This document shows, piece after piece, positions 1 through 9,736 of a stretch of DNA of 64,000 bases (positions are counted from its first letter, which is position 1; every line of letters starts with the position of its first letter). Position numbers and translations under genes: made by a program. The DNA is from Elgaria multicarinata webbii (lineage: Eukaryota; Chordata; Lepidosauria; Squamata; Anguidae): NCBI RefSeq assembly GCF_023053635.1, contig NC_086175.1:126374240-126438239 (forward strand), read 5' to 3'. The notes below the pieces were generated by a model. It ran no database searches. It had not been told where the DNA came from and worked only from the letters and a program-made list of their open reading frames with translations.

Positions 1-650
1 CATCTGTTGTTTTGCAGGATCCAGATGTTTTCCCTCAAGTTACTGCTTTTGTTGTGGGGAGGTGACATTTTCCCTAGCACTCAAGTTGTAATATTTTGTT
101 GCTGGGAAAATACAGCTTTCCCTGTGCTGTACCTAAGCATTCCTCTGAATTAGAGGCTTTGCATATGAGCTTTCCAGAAGCATCTGTCTAGCCAATGTGG
201 AAACAGAATTCTGGACTAGAGTTGGGCTTCTGGCCTGATCATATGTTGTTATCGTTAAAAAATATGCAGAAGATTATTAATGGAACTTCATTCTTCATTT
301 CATGCCTCTTTGCTCCATCTCATCTCACTTAACACTACTGTTTTGTTAGAATGCTTGGCTTAAGCTCTGATAAAGCCAACATATTTAGCTATGTGTGTTC
401 TATTTAAAAAATAGTTTTGGTTAAAATTTCATCTGCCAAGTATTACATTCCCCCCCCCCCCCCCGCCTGCCCCCTTTCCCATAAAAACAGGACACATTGT
501 ACATCTGCTGATGTCCAAGACTGTGCTGGCAAGCCTTCAGCTAGGCCAATAGGAATAAGAATACAGTCAGCAGCCCTATTTTTATCTGTTTAAAATAAAT
601 CACAGATGTATGCCTAGCAAGTAAGTCTGCACACTCCAAACGTTGCTGTT
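1..650. other. Upstream flank with no recognised gene
   Basis: AT-rich intergenic sequence in which I recognise no coding exon or named repeat. The only simple feature is a run of 15 C at 450-464. Confidence 0.5.
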
Positions 651-1400
651 CTCCAGGGACAGTTCCCGTTGTTTGTAACCTGCCCTTCAGGGCTCAAACA
701 TGGGTGAGGGGGCGGCGTGGCCAGGGCCAGTGTCAAAGGTAGGCATGACAAGGCACCTGCAGGAGACCACCGACAAGAATCCCCTGGAGTTGCTCTTCTT
801 TTCCATTGCAACCTGCTCATTCACCTGCCTCTTGCTTGGGCCTGGACAATGGAGATGGTGAGAAGGATAAACAGTAGATACCCGGAGATGCCCAGAGTGG
901 GTTCGGGCTGTGATGAAAAAATCTTTAGCCGGCGTGGCTCTTGGGCAGGAAGGAAGCTGCCGTCCCAAGCAGCAGGAAGGCCCCCAGAGGAGGAAGGCCG
1001 CCTGAGGCCCAGGCGCCCCCTCCTGCCTGGCACCGTCAGGCCTGCCAGTGCCACTCACTCCCCCTGTTTTGGGTAGGTCTGCTTGGCTGCCCACTCCCCA
1101 ACCCCACCCCTCAATGAAGCCTGGGGAGCAGGACTGGCAGACCCCTGGCAGCAGATTCCCCTGGGCCACACAGCTGGGGATGCCCTCCCTGGCAAGAGAT
1201 GTGCTGCGAGTCCCGCAGCACTCAGGCAGGGCCCTTGGCTGCCTCTTCCCCCTTCTGATCCCCAAACACTTCCAGGCCCCTCCAAGCTATGCAACACAGT
1301 CGGGTCCCTGGGCCCCTTCCGGACTGCCGGCCCCTGGTAATTTGTACTGGCTTCCTGCCCCCACCCTCTTGATGGCCCTGTAGATACCACTGCTTACTTG
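650..1400. other. GC-rich segment of unknown nature
   Basis: About 750 bases that are clearly more GC-rich than both flanks, with many CCTG, CAGG and CCCC runs but few CpGs, so it is not a typical CpG island. Overlapping open frames occur on both strands (the longest, 192 codons, is antisense at 687-1265), but none has a product I recognise, and open frames are expected by chance in GC-rich DNA. It could be an unrecognised repeat, a distal exon or a GC-rich regulatory block. Confidence 0.35.
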
Positions 1401-1665
1401 CTCACTGTTCAATGTCTCAAGCAAGCAGGTGGTAGCAATAACAAGAAAGAGGATGAGGAGCGATAGCAGCTGGTGATGATGGTGCTGTGAAGGTAGACCC
1501 ACTGAGAGAGGGGGCACAGTGAGGGTGTTTTGGCCAACACAGCCCACAAAAACTTGGAGTATGTGGGGGGGAAAGGGTACACTTTACCAGAGCCTAGAGT
1601 TTGAGCCCCACCCACCCCTTCCGGCCCAGACTGCAACCCAATTAGCAGAAAAACTGAGGTTAAAT

Positions 1666-1985
1666 TAGGGTGACCATATGAAAAGGAGGACAGGGCTCCT
1701 GTACCTTTAACAGTTGTATTGAAAAGGAAATTTCAGCAGGTGTCATTTGTATATATGGAGAACCTGGTGAAATTTCCTCTTCATCACAACAGTTGAAGCT
1801 GCAGGTGCCCTGCCTTCTTTTAAATCTGGTCATTCTAGTATAGCTCCTGCAGCTTTAACTGTGTTGATGAAGAGGGAATTTCACCAGGTTCTCCATATAT
1901 ACAAATGACACCTGCTGAAATTCCCTTTTTTATGCAACTGTTAAAGCTACAGGAGCCCTGTCCTCCTTTTCATATGGTCACCCTA
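1666..1985. mobile_element. Fold-back MITE, TAGGGTGACC family, copy 1
   Basis: The element begins TAGGGTGACCATATG and ends with its reverse complement. The two arms, each about 150 bp, pair almost throughout, so single strands would form one long hairpin. The flanks GTTAAAT (1659-1665) and GCTAAAT (1986-1992) differ at one of seven positions and look like an aged target duplication. It codes for nothing. The superfamily is uncertain: the target duplication seems to be 7 bp in the two complete copies, which does not fit the usual 8 bp of hAT. Confidence 0.75.
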
Positions 1986-2215
1986 GCTAAATACATTGCA
2001 TTGATAGGAACTTATTTCCCTATATCTATGTACCTATTGTCCAGATCTTGTAAAGTTTTCTGGAGCCAATCAGAAGCAGTGTTGGAGAAGAAGAAGCAAC
2101 ATTCTGAACATTGTGATAATGGCTCAGTCCCCTCTCTAGAGCAGAATAGGAGTGCTTGTGAAGTTAAACTAAGTCTATGAGAGAGCGCGATATGTGCTTT
2201 CCTATGTGACATGTG

Positions 2216-2315
2216 CAGGATCTACACTACTACTTTATAACAGTTTACAACAGTATTGACCACCGTTTTCAAAGTGCTTTCAAAATGTTATATCCTGCTT
2301 GGTGTAGATCTGGCC
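2216..2315. repeat. Short copy of the GGCCRGATCTACACC fold-back repeat
   Basis: Starts GGATCTACACTACT and ends TTGGTGTAGATCTGGCC, giving imperfect inverted ends. The same end sequence bounds a longer copy at 9737-9958. Family not identified. Confidence 0.5.
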
Positions 2316-2411
2316 GTGGTCTCTCAAGAATGACTGGTTCCAGAGTTCCTTGTGCATAGGCAGGAAGGAGACAGGTTCTAGGGCAAAGCACTATAAAAAT
2401 CAGGAAGATTG

Positions 2412-2433
2412 ACACACACACACACACACACAC
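2412..2433. repeat. (CA)n microsatellite
   Basis: Eleven AC units lying just before the Tc1-like element. Confidence 0.9.
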
Positions 2434-2443
2434 CCCATAGATA

Positions 2444-3063
2444 CAGTGGTGGCCAAAATTGTGGACACTTTTCAAAATTTTCATGTTTTGCAACTTTGCA
2501 TGCTTATAGAAAATGTTCTGTTTCACAAAATTCAAATGTTTATATATCAATTGAAAGACCTGATTCACATAATACAACAATTCTGCTTCTTTTCCTGGGT
2601 GTCCCATCAACTCTTTTCTTTGGTGCCATGGCTCCATTTATGATGTACGTATGTACACTTTTAATTTGAGAAATACTTCAAATATTCACACACTCTCCAA
2701 TTGCACTTCAGTTACAGAACAAACAGCAAAACTGACTTTCCCCAACTTGAAACATGATGTATTGCAGCTACTGCCATGTGATTGGTCCCCAGAACAAGGA
2801 CTGTGATTGGTTAGTAGGGTTTGCAATTACAATCCACTTCTTCACTCAATCACACCTGTTAGTTTTTAAGGCTAAAGTAAGCATAACTGTTTTTGTACTG
2901 CAGATAATTGCATTCTGATTTTTTGTTATTGAATTCAGCATTAAATTCTCTTTCAATTGATATATAAACATTTGAATTTCGTGAAACAGAACGTTTACTA
3001 TAAGCATGCAAAGTTGCAAAACATGAAAATTTCAAGGAATGTCCACAATTTTGGCCACCACTA
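2444..3063. mobile_element. Non-autonomous Tc1/mariner-like element with long inverted repeats
   Basis: The left end CAGTGGTGGCCAAAATTGTG is mirrored at the right by CACAATTTTGGCCACCACTA. The inverted repeats run for about 115 bp each (2444 to about 2560 and about 2945 to 3063). TA dinucleotides flank both ends (2442-2443 and 3064-3065), matching the TA target duplication of Tc1/mariner. The internal ~380 bp holds no transposase frame, so this is a MITE-like derivative. CAGT ends plus long inverted repeats fit the Tc1 group with IR/DR-type ends. Confidence 0.85.
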
Positions 3064-3065
3064 TA

Positions 3066-3791
3066 GTATGAGATAATGCTACTAGTACTAATAGGATTTA
3101 CAGGCCCAAACTATATGAGTAAATGTCGAGGTCACAAGTATCCTACCAATCTTTCTAAGAATGTCCCTTGTGAAAAGTTGCATCTGAAAAAAAAATCTTC
3201 TGTTCTACTTTTGAAAAAGACAATGAACTACCCACACTTACTTAATATGATTTACAAAAACAATTGCAAGTTATTTTTAGAGAGGCATTCATAAACCTAC
3301 AGATCATTATTGTCTGCATACTGCTAGTGACTGCAGCAGATGTTGAAAGAAGTTTTACCAAGCTAGCGCTCAAGAAAAACTACAGGCGTTCTACTATGAG
3401 GCAAGAACGGTTATGCAAATTCACCATCAATGGTGAATCTGCAAGAGATACTGATTTGGGGTGATATTAAGGGATTCTCCAATGAAAAAGCCCAGAAAAA
3501 TAAAGCTTCAAACAGAATTGATCCATTTATAAAATGTTTGCAGCTGCATTGGTCTATCGGAATAAAAACAAACAAAACATCAACAGGATAATCCTTTATT
3601 AGAACCAATCAATTCAATTACAAAAGCCGTTGTTTTCTTCATAGAAGCATAGTCTATGTATTAAAAGTGAAATAAAAGCCCCTTTTCAAAAAACCTAACC
3701 AATAATGAAAACAGTACAGTAAGACTGTGACAGTCATTCGTATCCTCAAAATGAGGTCATTAGATTCTGGCCATTATCAACCATAAATAAT
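3066..3791. other. Intergenic, nothing recognised
   Basis: AT-rich DNA with no exon, RNA gene or named repeat that I can support. Confidence 0.5.
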
Positions 3792-4005
3792 ATTCCCTCT
3801 TCATCGTAACAGTTAAAGCTGCAGTAGCTATACTAAAGTGACCACCTACAAAAGAGGGCAGGGCTCCTGCAGCTTTAACTGTTGTGATGAAGAGGGAATT
3901 ACACCAGGGGCTGCATGCATACAAATGACACTTGCTGAAATTTCCCTTTCAATACAACTGTTAAAGATATAGGAGCCCTGTCCTCTTTTCCATATGGTCA
4001 CCCTA
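3792..4005. mobile_element. Fold-back MITE, TAGGGTGACC family, copy 2 (5'-truncated)
   Basis: It keeps the centre and the right arm of the element at 1666-1985, ending CATATGGTCACCCTA. Most of the left arm is missing and the copy is more diverged. Confidence 0.7.
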
Positions 4006-4563
4006 TCTGAACTTATTTGCTTGCAGAGGTTTTTTAAAAAAATTAGTCCAGAGTCTGCAGGCTGCCCACCCTTGCTTTAGTCTGAAACTACTCATGGACA
4101 TAATTGCAAGAACAAACTTACTACAGAATTTATGGGGCCCAGCAGGGGAAAACAGGGAGCATAATAAGATGCAGAAGATGTGTGTGAGGGCCAACAAAGG
4201 CATCTGGAAAAGGGCTTGGTCATGGTTAGAGCAGCAGCTGAGGATAACAGATAACAAAGGCCATTTTGGGGGTTGGTTGATTAGAGCCAGGCAAGAAAGA
4301 AAGCACATGGAAGACACTCAAGTTTATTGCAGTAGTGTTTTTGTATATTCTGAGGTGTTGGCTATCCATACATTGTTGCTAAGACATACTGTAACAATAC
4401 TAAAAGGTTTAAGCTCTCATGCAACTTGCAGCCTCAAGCATTGACGTTTCTCCCTCTTCCTCCGGTTCACAAGTACCCGCATTTGCACATAGAATTATAT
4501 TACTCAAATGCAGCATGCCAGTAAGATGATTAACACCCGACAAATCTCCACTTGGATGGTTTG
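4006..4563. other. Intergenic, nothing recognised
   Basis: No exon or named repeat seen. A 116-codon open frame on the + strand (4094-4444) has no recognisable product. Confidence 0.45.
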
Positions 4564-4716
4564 TAGGGTGACCATATGAAAAAGAGGACAGGGTTCCTGT
4601 GTTTTTAACAGTTGCATTGAAAGGGGAGTTTCAGCAGGTGTTATTTGTATGCATGCAGCACCTGGTGAAAATCCCTCTTCATCACAACAGTTAAAGCTGC
4701 AGGAGAACTACCCTCT
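4564..4716. mobile_element. Fold-back MITE, TAGGGTGACC family, copy 3 (one arm)
   Basis: Only the left arm is present. It begins TAGGGTGACCATATG and stops after the CTGCAGGAG region. It is followed directly by a LINE tail. Confidence 0.65.
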
Positions 4717-4729
4717 TAACCAGATACAA

Positions 4730-4792
4730 AAGAGCTAGAAAAAAAGCTTTGACTATTGGCTTGTATAGAAATGCAATCAATCAATCAATAAG
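4730..4792 (+). mobile_element. L3/CR1-clade LINE 3' tail
   Basis: Degraded form of the recurring tail (AGCTTYGGCTATTGGG, GTATAGAAATG) ending in a short (CAAT)n tract. Confidence 0.5.
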
Positions 4793-5600
4793 ATTTTGAT
4801 CTATATGAAGCTGCTGAGAGATATCATCTGCAGTTTTGGCATGAGATGTCATCGATGTATTCATGACACCCAGCTCGGTATTTCAATCTCTAAACATCTG
4901 GATGCTACCATCTCTGTCCTAAATCAGTGTCTGGGAGCTGTAGTCATGGTGGATGATGGTTAAAAGACACTCAGATCTAAGTCAGTAGTGGAAGAAGTAG
5001 ATTTTCTTGTGATTGATGGATGGGTATTTGATTTACCTGTCAGAACAGGTTTGGAGTCTGGGTGTTATTCTTGATCCAGGCCTACTTTTTGATAAGACCC
5101 TAACACATCCTACTCAGAAGACACTTCATAACCTCCAGGCTTGATGCTTGTAATAGGCTTTATGTGGGGCTGCCCTTGAAGACAATTTGGAAGCTTCAGC
5201 TAGTGCAAAATGCTGCTGTCTTATGGATGTGATGTGCTGCAAACACACACACACAGTTTTGTTTCAGCTGCACTGGCTGCCAATTTGAGTTGGATTCAAA
5301 GTGCTGCTGCATTTCACACATCTCAGGAATATCCCTGCTAATAGTGTCTGCTACATCGGTTTCAATTTTCTCAGGCCCTGCTTTGACTGCAATCAACTGT
5401 TGCAGCAAGAATTGCCCTGAAGCTGTGAAACAACCTCTTCTCAAAGTCATGTAATTTTCTTCATTGGCCTTGTGGTAGGCATGCAAAATACATGTCTCTT
5501 GTTTGGCCTTCAATTAAGCTGAAGTTGAGTTTTGCTTGTTTTTATCTGTGCAGTTTTATTTTGGGATTTTAAAACTTTGCAGCTTTGTTGGTAATTGTTT
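4793..5600 (+). mobile_element. Degraded L3/CR1-clade LINE fragment (RT region to 3' end)
   Basis: Translation in broken frames gives pieces such as YMKLLRDII and MRCHRC, which line up with the MKPLGEVI and LRCHQYADD block of the better copy at 40747-41664. Later pieces match the GLPLKT and KLQLVQN blocks. Many stops and shifts show an old copy. Boundaries are approximate. Confidence 0.65.
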
Positions 5601-5731
5601 CATCTGTTCTATTTTTCTTTAGCAAGGCCACGTGAGATATTTGGGTGCTTAAGGTGGAAAACATATTCAGTCATACATATATTACAACAATCTGTTAGCT
5701 GCCTAAAGCGTTGGTAAGGCAGCTACTAAAT

Positions 5732-6059
5732 TAGGGTGACCATATGAAAAGGAGGACAGGGCTCCTGTATCTTTAACAGTTGTATTGAAAAGGGAATTTT
5801 CGCAGGTGTCATTTGTATATATGTAGAACCTGGTGAAATTTCCTCTTCATCACAACAGTTAAAGCTGCAGGTGCCCTGCCCTCTTTTAAATCTGGTCACA
5901 GTGTATCTGCAGTATAGCTCCTGCAGCTTTAACTGTTGTGATGAAGAGGGAATTTCACCTGGTGCTGCATGCATACAACTGACACCTGCTAAAATTCCCT
6001 TTTCTATGCAACTGTTAAAGATACAGGAGCCCTGTCCTCCTTTTCATATGGTCACCCTA
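5732..6059. mobile_element. Fold-back MITE, TAGGGTGACC family, copy 4
   Basis: Complete copy, 328 bp, beginning TAGGGTGACCATATG and ending CATATGGTCACCCTA. Both sides carry the exact 7-mer ACTAAAT (5725-5731 and 6060-6066), the clearest target duplication for this family here. The arms are almost perfect inverted repeats and contain no gene. Confidence 0.8.
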
Positions 6060-6234
6060 ACTAAATAAGTAAATAAAGTTTTTCACCTCAGGCATCCAAA
6101 TATCTCAGGTGACATTAAAGGAGGCAGCACTGAATGCAAAGGGAGAAAAAACAAGTAAAACTACAAAAAGGCACTGAAAATAAATTTGATAAAATACTAA
6201 AAACAGATTTATAGTAATAGTTGTTGTCTTATAG

Positions 6235-6537
6235 CAGTGGTTCTCAACCTTCCTAATGCCGCGACCCTTTAATACAGTTCCTCATGTTGTGGTGACCCCC
6301 AACCATAAAATTATTTTCTTTCTTCTCTACACGATCCATTGTCATGGGATGGTTTGCTAATGAAAATAATACATAACAATAGCTTTAATAATACAAAAGA
6401 TGATACATGACATAGTTCAGTCAATACAGTTTCCTAAGACCATCGGAAATATGTGTTTTCCGATGGTCTTAGGCGACCCCTGTGAAAGGGTCATTCGACC
6501 CCCAAAGGGGTCCCGACCCACAGGTTGAGAACCGCTG
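6235..6537 (+). mobile_element. SPIN-type hAT element (non-autonomous)
   Basis: 303 bp, starting CAGTGGTTCTCAACCTTCCT and ending AGGTTGAGAACCGCTG. The 8-bp sequence TCTTATAG sits directly on both sides (6227-6234 and 6538-6545), a perfect hAT target duplication. Both ends match the SPIN (SPace INvaders) non-autonomous consensus as I remember it, including the blocks GCCGCGACCCTTTAATACAG and CTTAGGCGACCCCTGTGAAA. The middle is shortened and differs from that consensus, and a palindrome around 6440-6475 (CCATCGGAAA with TTTTCCGATGG) suggests an internal rearrangement. It encodes no transposase. Confidence 0.92.
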
Positions 6538-6545
6538 TCTTATAG

Positions 6546-7140
6546 GAACACTACTTTATTGTGCCCCTAAAGAAGGTCCCCCTGTATTGGGTGTTTTCTA
6601 TCAACACTTGTACTGTTTTATATAAAAAACTTATTTTTCAACCGCTTTGAGGCTTTGCCTTTTTTCTAGCCTTGTTAAAGGTACAGGTGTAAAAACAAGA
6701 AGTGTTGATCCTGAAGTAATTTCGGTACTACTGGACAGAAGGCTCCTAGAGCTGACAATTAGAAGGTGTTGTGTAGCTGTTCTTTTTCCTCTTCAAAGGA
6801 TTTTTTGTAAAGAAAAAAGGATGGACATGTGGGAAATGTGCTCCTGAAGCCACCCCCCCCGGTAAAATTCTGTGGATGAGTAAAATGTACCTAAATGAGG
6901 CATTTCCCCCCCCTGTTCAGCCACAAATCTTCCACCCCAGCCTCCATTACATAGTATAAACCCAGGCTTCCAAACACTGTTATTTTCAAAACTCAGTATG
7001 TAATTTGTCAGTGTGGCGTTAGGACCAGAATTCTATTTTACCCAAACCTCAAAAGATACACTTGGGAGGTTTTGCTACTGTATTAGGTCCACAAAAGCAA
7101 GTTTGTGCCACAACGAATGGCGAGCCACGTTGTTGGTTTT
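6546..7140. other. Intergenic, nothing recognised
   Basis: No coding exon or named repeat found. Short C-runs occur at about 6853-6861 and 6906-6913. Confidence 0.45.
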
Positions 7141-7192
7141 CACGTGTCATTTTTTGAATGTGTCCTTTTTCACGTGTCTTTTTTGAGTGTGT
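7141..7192 (+). repeat. Imperfect 30-bp tandem duplication carrying two CACGTG boxes
   Basis: The unit CACGTGTC followed by a T-run, GA and TGTGT occurs twice, beginning at 7141 and 7171. The duplication therefore doubles a CACGTG E-box about 900 bp upstream of the PICALM start codon. Confidence 0.7.
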
Positions 7193-7370
7193 AATTATTT
7201 TAAGCCCCTGGGCCGAAGTGCCAAGGCAGGGGCGGGTGGCAACTGAAACAAATAAACAGACAGCCAGGCGCTCATGAAGATATATACGAGTTTTATTTTT
7301 GGCGGGAATATACTGAAGCTGAGATTTCCCTCACAAACCCAGCCCTCCCGCAACACCGAAGAAGTGGTGA

Positions 7371-7378
7371 TGACGTAG
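7371..7378 (+). promoter_or_regulatory. CRE-like site
   Basis: TGACGTAG, one base from the CREB/ATF consensus TGACGTCA over its first seven positions, lying within the CpG island. Binding is inferred from the motif only. Confidence 0.4.
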
Positions 7379-7388
7379 AACAGCGCGA

Positions 7389-7413
7389 GGGCGGGGAGGA
7401 GGGGAAGGTGGGG
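7389..7413 (+). promoter_or_regulatory. G-quadruplex-type G-run cluster
   Basis: Four runs of three or more G separated by loops of 1, 4 and 5 bases, meeting the usual G3+ N1-7 pattern. The first two runs also form an Sp1-type GGGCGGGG box. Confidence 0.45.
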
Positions 7414-7557
7414 TGGAAGGCAGGAAAAGGTCACGCGGCAACTCCCGATTGATGTCGTCATCGCCTTCCTGCTTGTTACGCGACAGCGAGGGGTTCGACG
7501 AGAGAGAAAGAGGCCGGTGCGAGTGCAGAGAAGGGAGGCGGCGATGGAATGTCATGT

Positions 7558-7611
7558 CACGTGGCAGGGGCGGCGGGGGTGTGTGGCCCTAAAAGTATAG
7601 CATGTCACGTG
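7558..7611 (+). promoter_or_regulatory. Two CACGTG E-boxes (7558-7563 and 7606-7611)
   Basis: Both boxes are preceded by ATGT (ATGTCACGTG). They lie about 480-530 bp upstream of the start codon. CACGTG is bound by USF, MYC/MAX and MiT/TFE family factors. Confidence 0.5.
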
Positions 7612-7691
7612 CCTAGGGAGGGTGAAGGGCGGAGGGGTGGAGAGTGAGGGTTTTTAAAAAAGGGAGGGGGGAAAGAGAAAAAGAAATGGTC

Positions 7692-7701
7692 GTCACGTGA
7701 T
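7692..7701 (+). promoter_or_regulatory. CLEAR-like E-box
   Basis: GTCACGTGAT matches the CLEAR consensus GTCACGTGAC (TFEB/TFE3) at nine of ten positions. It lies close to the inferred transcription start. This is the best single match of the five CACGTG boxes upstream of PICALM. Confidence 0.5.
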
Positions 7702-7749
7702 CCCGGCGGCCCGGAAAGAACTGAGGCGGAGCTGAGCGGGACTCCTCCG

Positions 7750-7761
7750 GCCGCCATTTTC
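7750..7761 (+). promoter_or_regulatory. YY1-like site
   Basis: GCCGCCATTTTC matches the YY1 core CCGCCATNTT. In TATA-less vertebrate promoters this motif commonly sits just downstream of the transcription start, so it helps to place the start near here. Confidence 0.5.
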
Positions 7762-7780
7762 CTGCGGCGACCAGCTGTCG

Positions 7781-7792
7781 ATGTGTGTGTGA
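7781..7792 (+). other. Minimal upstream ORF (ATG TGT GTG TGA)
   Basis: The only ATG between the YY1-like site and the PICALM start codon. It opens a three-codon frame (Met-Cys-Val) that ends 294 nt before the main ATG. If transcription starts upstream of 7781 it would be the first start codon met by scanning ribosomes. Its A at -3 is absent (GTCG precedes ATG), so initiation would be weak. Confidence 0.45.
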
Positions 7793-8086
7793 GGGAAGAG
7801 ACGCTCTGGCGGTGGCAGCCGAGTGGCGGAAGCGAGAGGGGAGGGCGCGGTAGTGGTTGGGCGGGGAAGGAGGAGGCCCCTTCCCGGGTGACAGGCCCGG
7901 CCCTTCCGGAGGGCGGAGCGCAGCCGGGCGTCCAGGACTCGGTGGGGGTGTTGGGTCCAGCCGGGTCCGCCCGACCGCCCTCTTGCCTCCCTCCCTCCCT
8001 CCTCCTCCTCCCGTCCCTGTCCCACCGTCACCAGCCTGCCTAAGGAATAGCAGCGGCGGCGACGACGGCGCTCGGAATCCGGCACC

Positions 8087-8216
8087 ATGTCTGGGCAGAG
8101 CCTGACCGACCGCATCACGGCGGCGCAGCACAGCGTGACCGGCTCCGCCGTGTCCAAGACCGTCTGCAAGGCCACCACGCACGAGGTGATGGGCCCCAAG
8201 AAGAAGCACCTCGACT
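8087..8216 (+). CDS. PICALM: PICALM exon 1 (start codon, residues 1-43)
   Basis: Begins with [14 protein letters not shown]. The ATG sits in GGCACCATGT, with A at -3, a good Kozak context, and no other ATG lies within the preceding 290 nt. The exon holds the start of the ANTH domain, including the PIP2-binding lysines K28 and the cluster KKKH at 38-41. It ends after the first base of the Tyr-44 codon, followed by donor GTGAGT at 8217. Length 130 nt. Reading on past the donor gives an artificial open frame to 8749 that is intronic. Compared with the human protein as I recall it, residue 34 is Val instead of Ile. Confidence 0.97.
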
Positions 8217-9736
8217 GTGAGTCCACACGACCCCTTCCCCCGACCCCTTCCCAAACGGCACCCTTTCCCCAGGCCACACCAGGTACCCCAATTACACCCC
8301 CCCCTTATGCTGCTTTCGATAAGTCACGTCGCTCTCCTCCCTTCCTCCTGGACCCCTCTTGCTCCCTGTTTCCCCCCTCTTCTGCCTCCCGCTTTATGGG
8401 CCACTTGCTGCTGCGTCTAAAATGCGCGCTTCTCTCGGTATCCTCTTCAAATCTCTCTCTTTTCTTTCTTTCCCCCTGTTCTGCACCCAGCACCCTCTCC
8501 ACTCTTTTCAATTTTTCTCCTCCCGGCTCGTTTCTCCAGTTCCCACTGGCACTTTCCCTTTGCAACTTTTATTTCCCCCTGCTTAGTACCCTATTCTCGG
8601 AACTTAAGGGATTTACTGCCCCCAAGGTGTGGTATTGGCCGCTGGTTTATATAGCTGTGGAAGAGGGTTTAGATGCATTTGTGGAAGAGGCAGTGGCAAA
8701 GAGGTTATTAGCCAAAGAATCTCCAAGCTCAGGGGGAGAGTACCTCTGAATAGTGGTCGCATGAGGGTGATTGGGGGCGTGGGAAGAATTTATCGCCTTT
8801 ATGCCCTGCATGTGGGCTTCCCGCAAGATCTTGGAATAGATGGAGTTCTGGTTGGATTCAGCAGGCGTCAAAAAATCTACAAAAAATTGATTACCAATCT
8901 CAGTGAATTTGTGTCTCCTCCTTCTTATCCTCCTCTTTCAAAACCTTTCTTTCTTTGATCTGTTGGCTGTCACCTCACTGTCTTCCCTTGATTCCTTCCC
9001 AGCTCAATGCTCCACATTGTTGGACCTGTCAAGTGATTAAATAAATGTTAATTGGTCTTTAAACTCCAAAAGTTTAACCAGTGAACCCTTAATATTGGTA
9101 CCATTCTGACTTACTGAAAGAAGCATGCAGACCTAGAATTCAATTAGCAAAAATTGCTCCTTGTTAGGCGGGCCTGGGCTTTTATTTTTCTTCCCTATGA
9201 ATGAATTAATAAGTTTATTACGGTATAACAACCAGCACTCCCTATTATATTAGCAGAACGAAAACAATATAGCTTTAAAATCAAGTGTACCCTTAACTTG
9301 TAGTCCTCCAGTAATAAATCAATCAAGCCCATTGGCATTATTTCTCAAAGTGACACCAGATTTCCCATTGCCACTTTTTTCTGTATCTTGCCTTCACCAT
9401 TGGCATGATTCATCTTTCTTCTGCCTTTGAGCTGCTAACCACCTCTGAACTTTCCACGGTTTCAGGCTTCTTTATTTAAAATTATTTTTAGGCCCTTCCC
9501 AAGTTAGGTTCCCTCTTCGTTGTAACCCTGATCTAGATAGGCAGCCTGTGGGCCTTCACAAGTTTTGACCTCCACTGTTCATCAGCCCTAGCCAGAACAG
9601 GTAGTGATGAGTGATCGTGAGAGTTGTAGGTCAAAACATCGGGGGACGACGACAAGTTGACCACCTTGGCTTTAGATTATACCTTACTCCTATTTTTAAA
9701 GGGAAAAAATAACCTTTTCCTGAGGTTATTTTCCTG

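Larger units (their letters stand above)
7320..8086 (+). promoter_or_regulatory. PICALM: PICALM CpG-island promoter and 5' UTR
   Basis: CpG and GC content rise sharply from about 7320 and stay high through exon 1 and the start of intron 1, typical of a vertebrate housekeeping promoter. It holds G-rich Sp1-like boxes (GGGCGGGG near 7389), a CRE-like TGACGTAG, three CACGTG boxes within the island and a YY1-like motif at about 7750. There is no TATA box at a useful place. The transcription start is inferred near 7700-7780, which would give a 5' UTR of roughly 300-390 nt; no transcript evidence is available here. Confidence 0.85.

Noticed and set aside
687-1265. 192-codon antisense open frame
   Set aside because: No recognisable domain, Cys/Gly/Pro-rich composition expected from GC-rich DNA, and several overlapping frames of similar length.
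5871-6068. Short open frames within the fold-back MITE
   Set aside because: Mirror peptides from both arms of an inverted repeat; no protein function.
7613-8277. Antisense frames of 213 and 194 codons across the PICALM promoter
   Set aside because: They lie in the CpG island, overlap exon 1 on the other strand and have no family resemblance; shadows of GC content.
8087-8749. 220-codon frame starting at the PICALM ATG
   Set aside because: Only the first 43 codons are exon. The rest reads through the GTGAGT donor at 8217 into intron 1.
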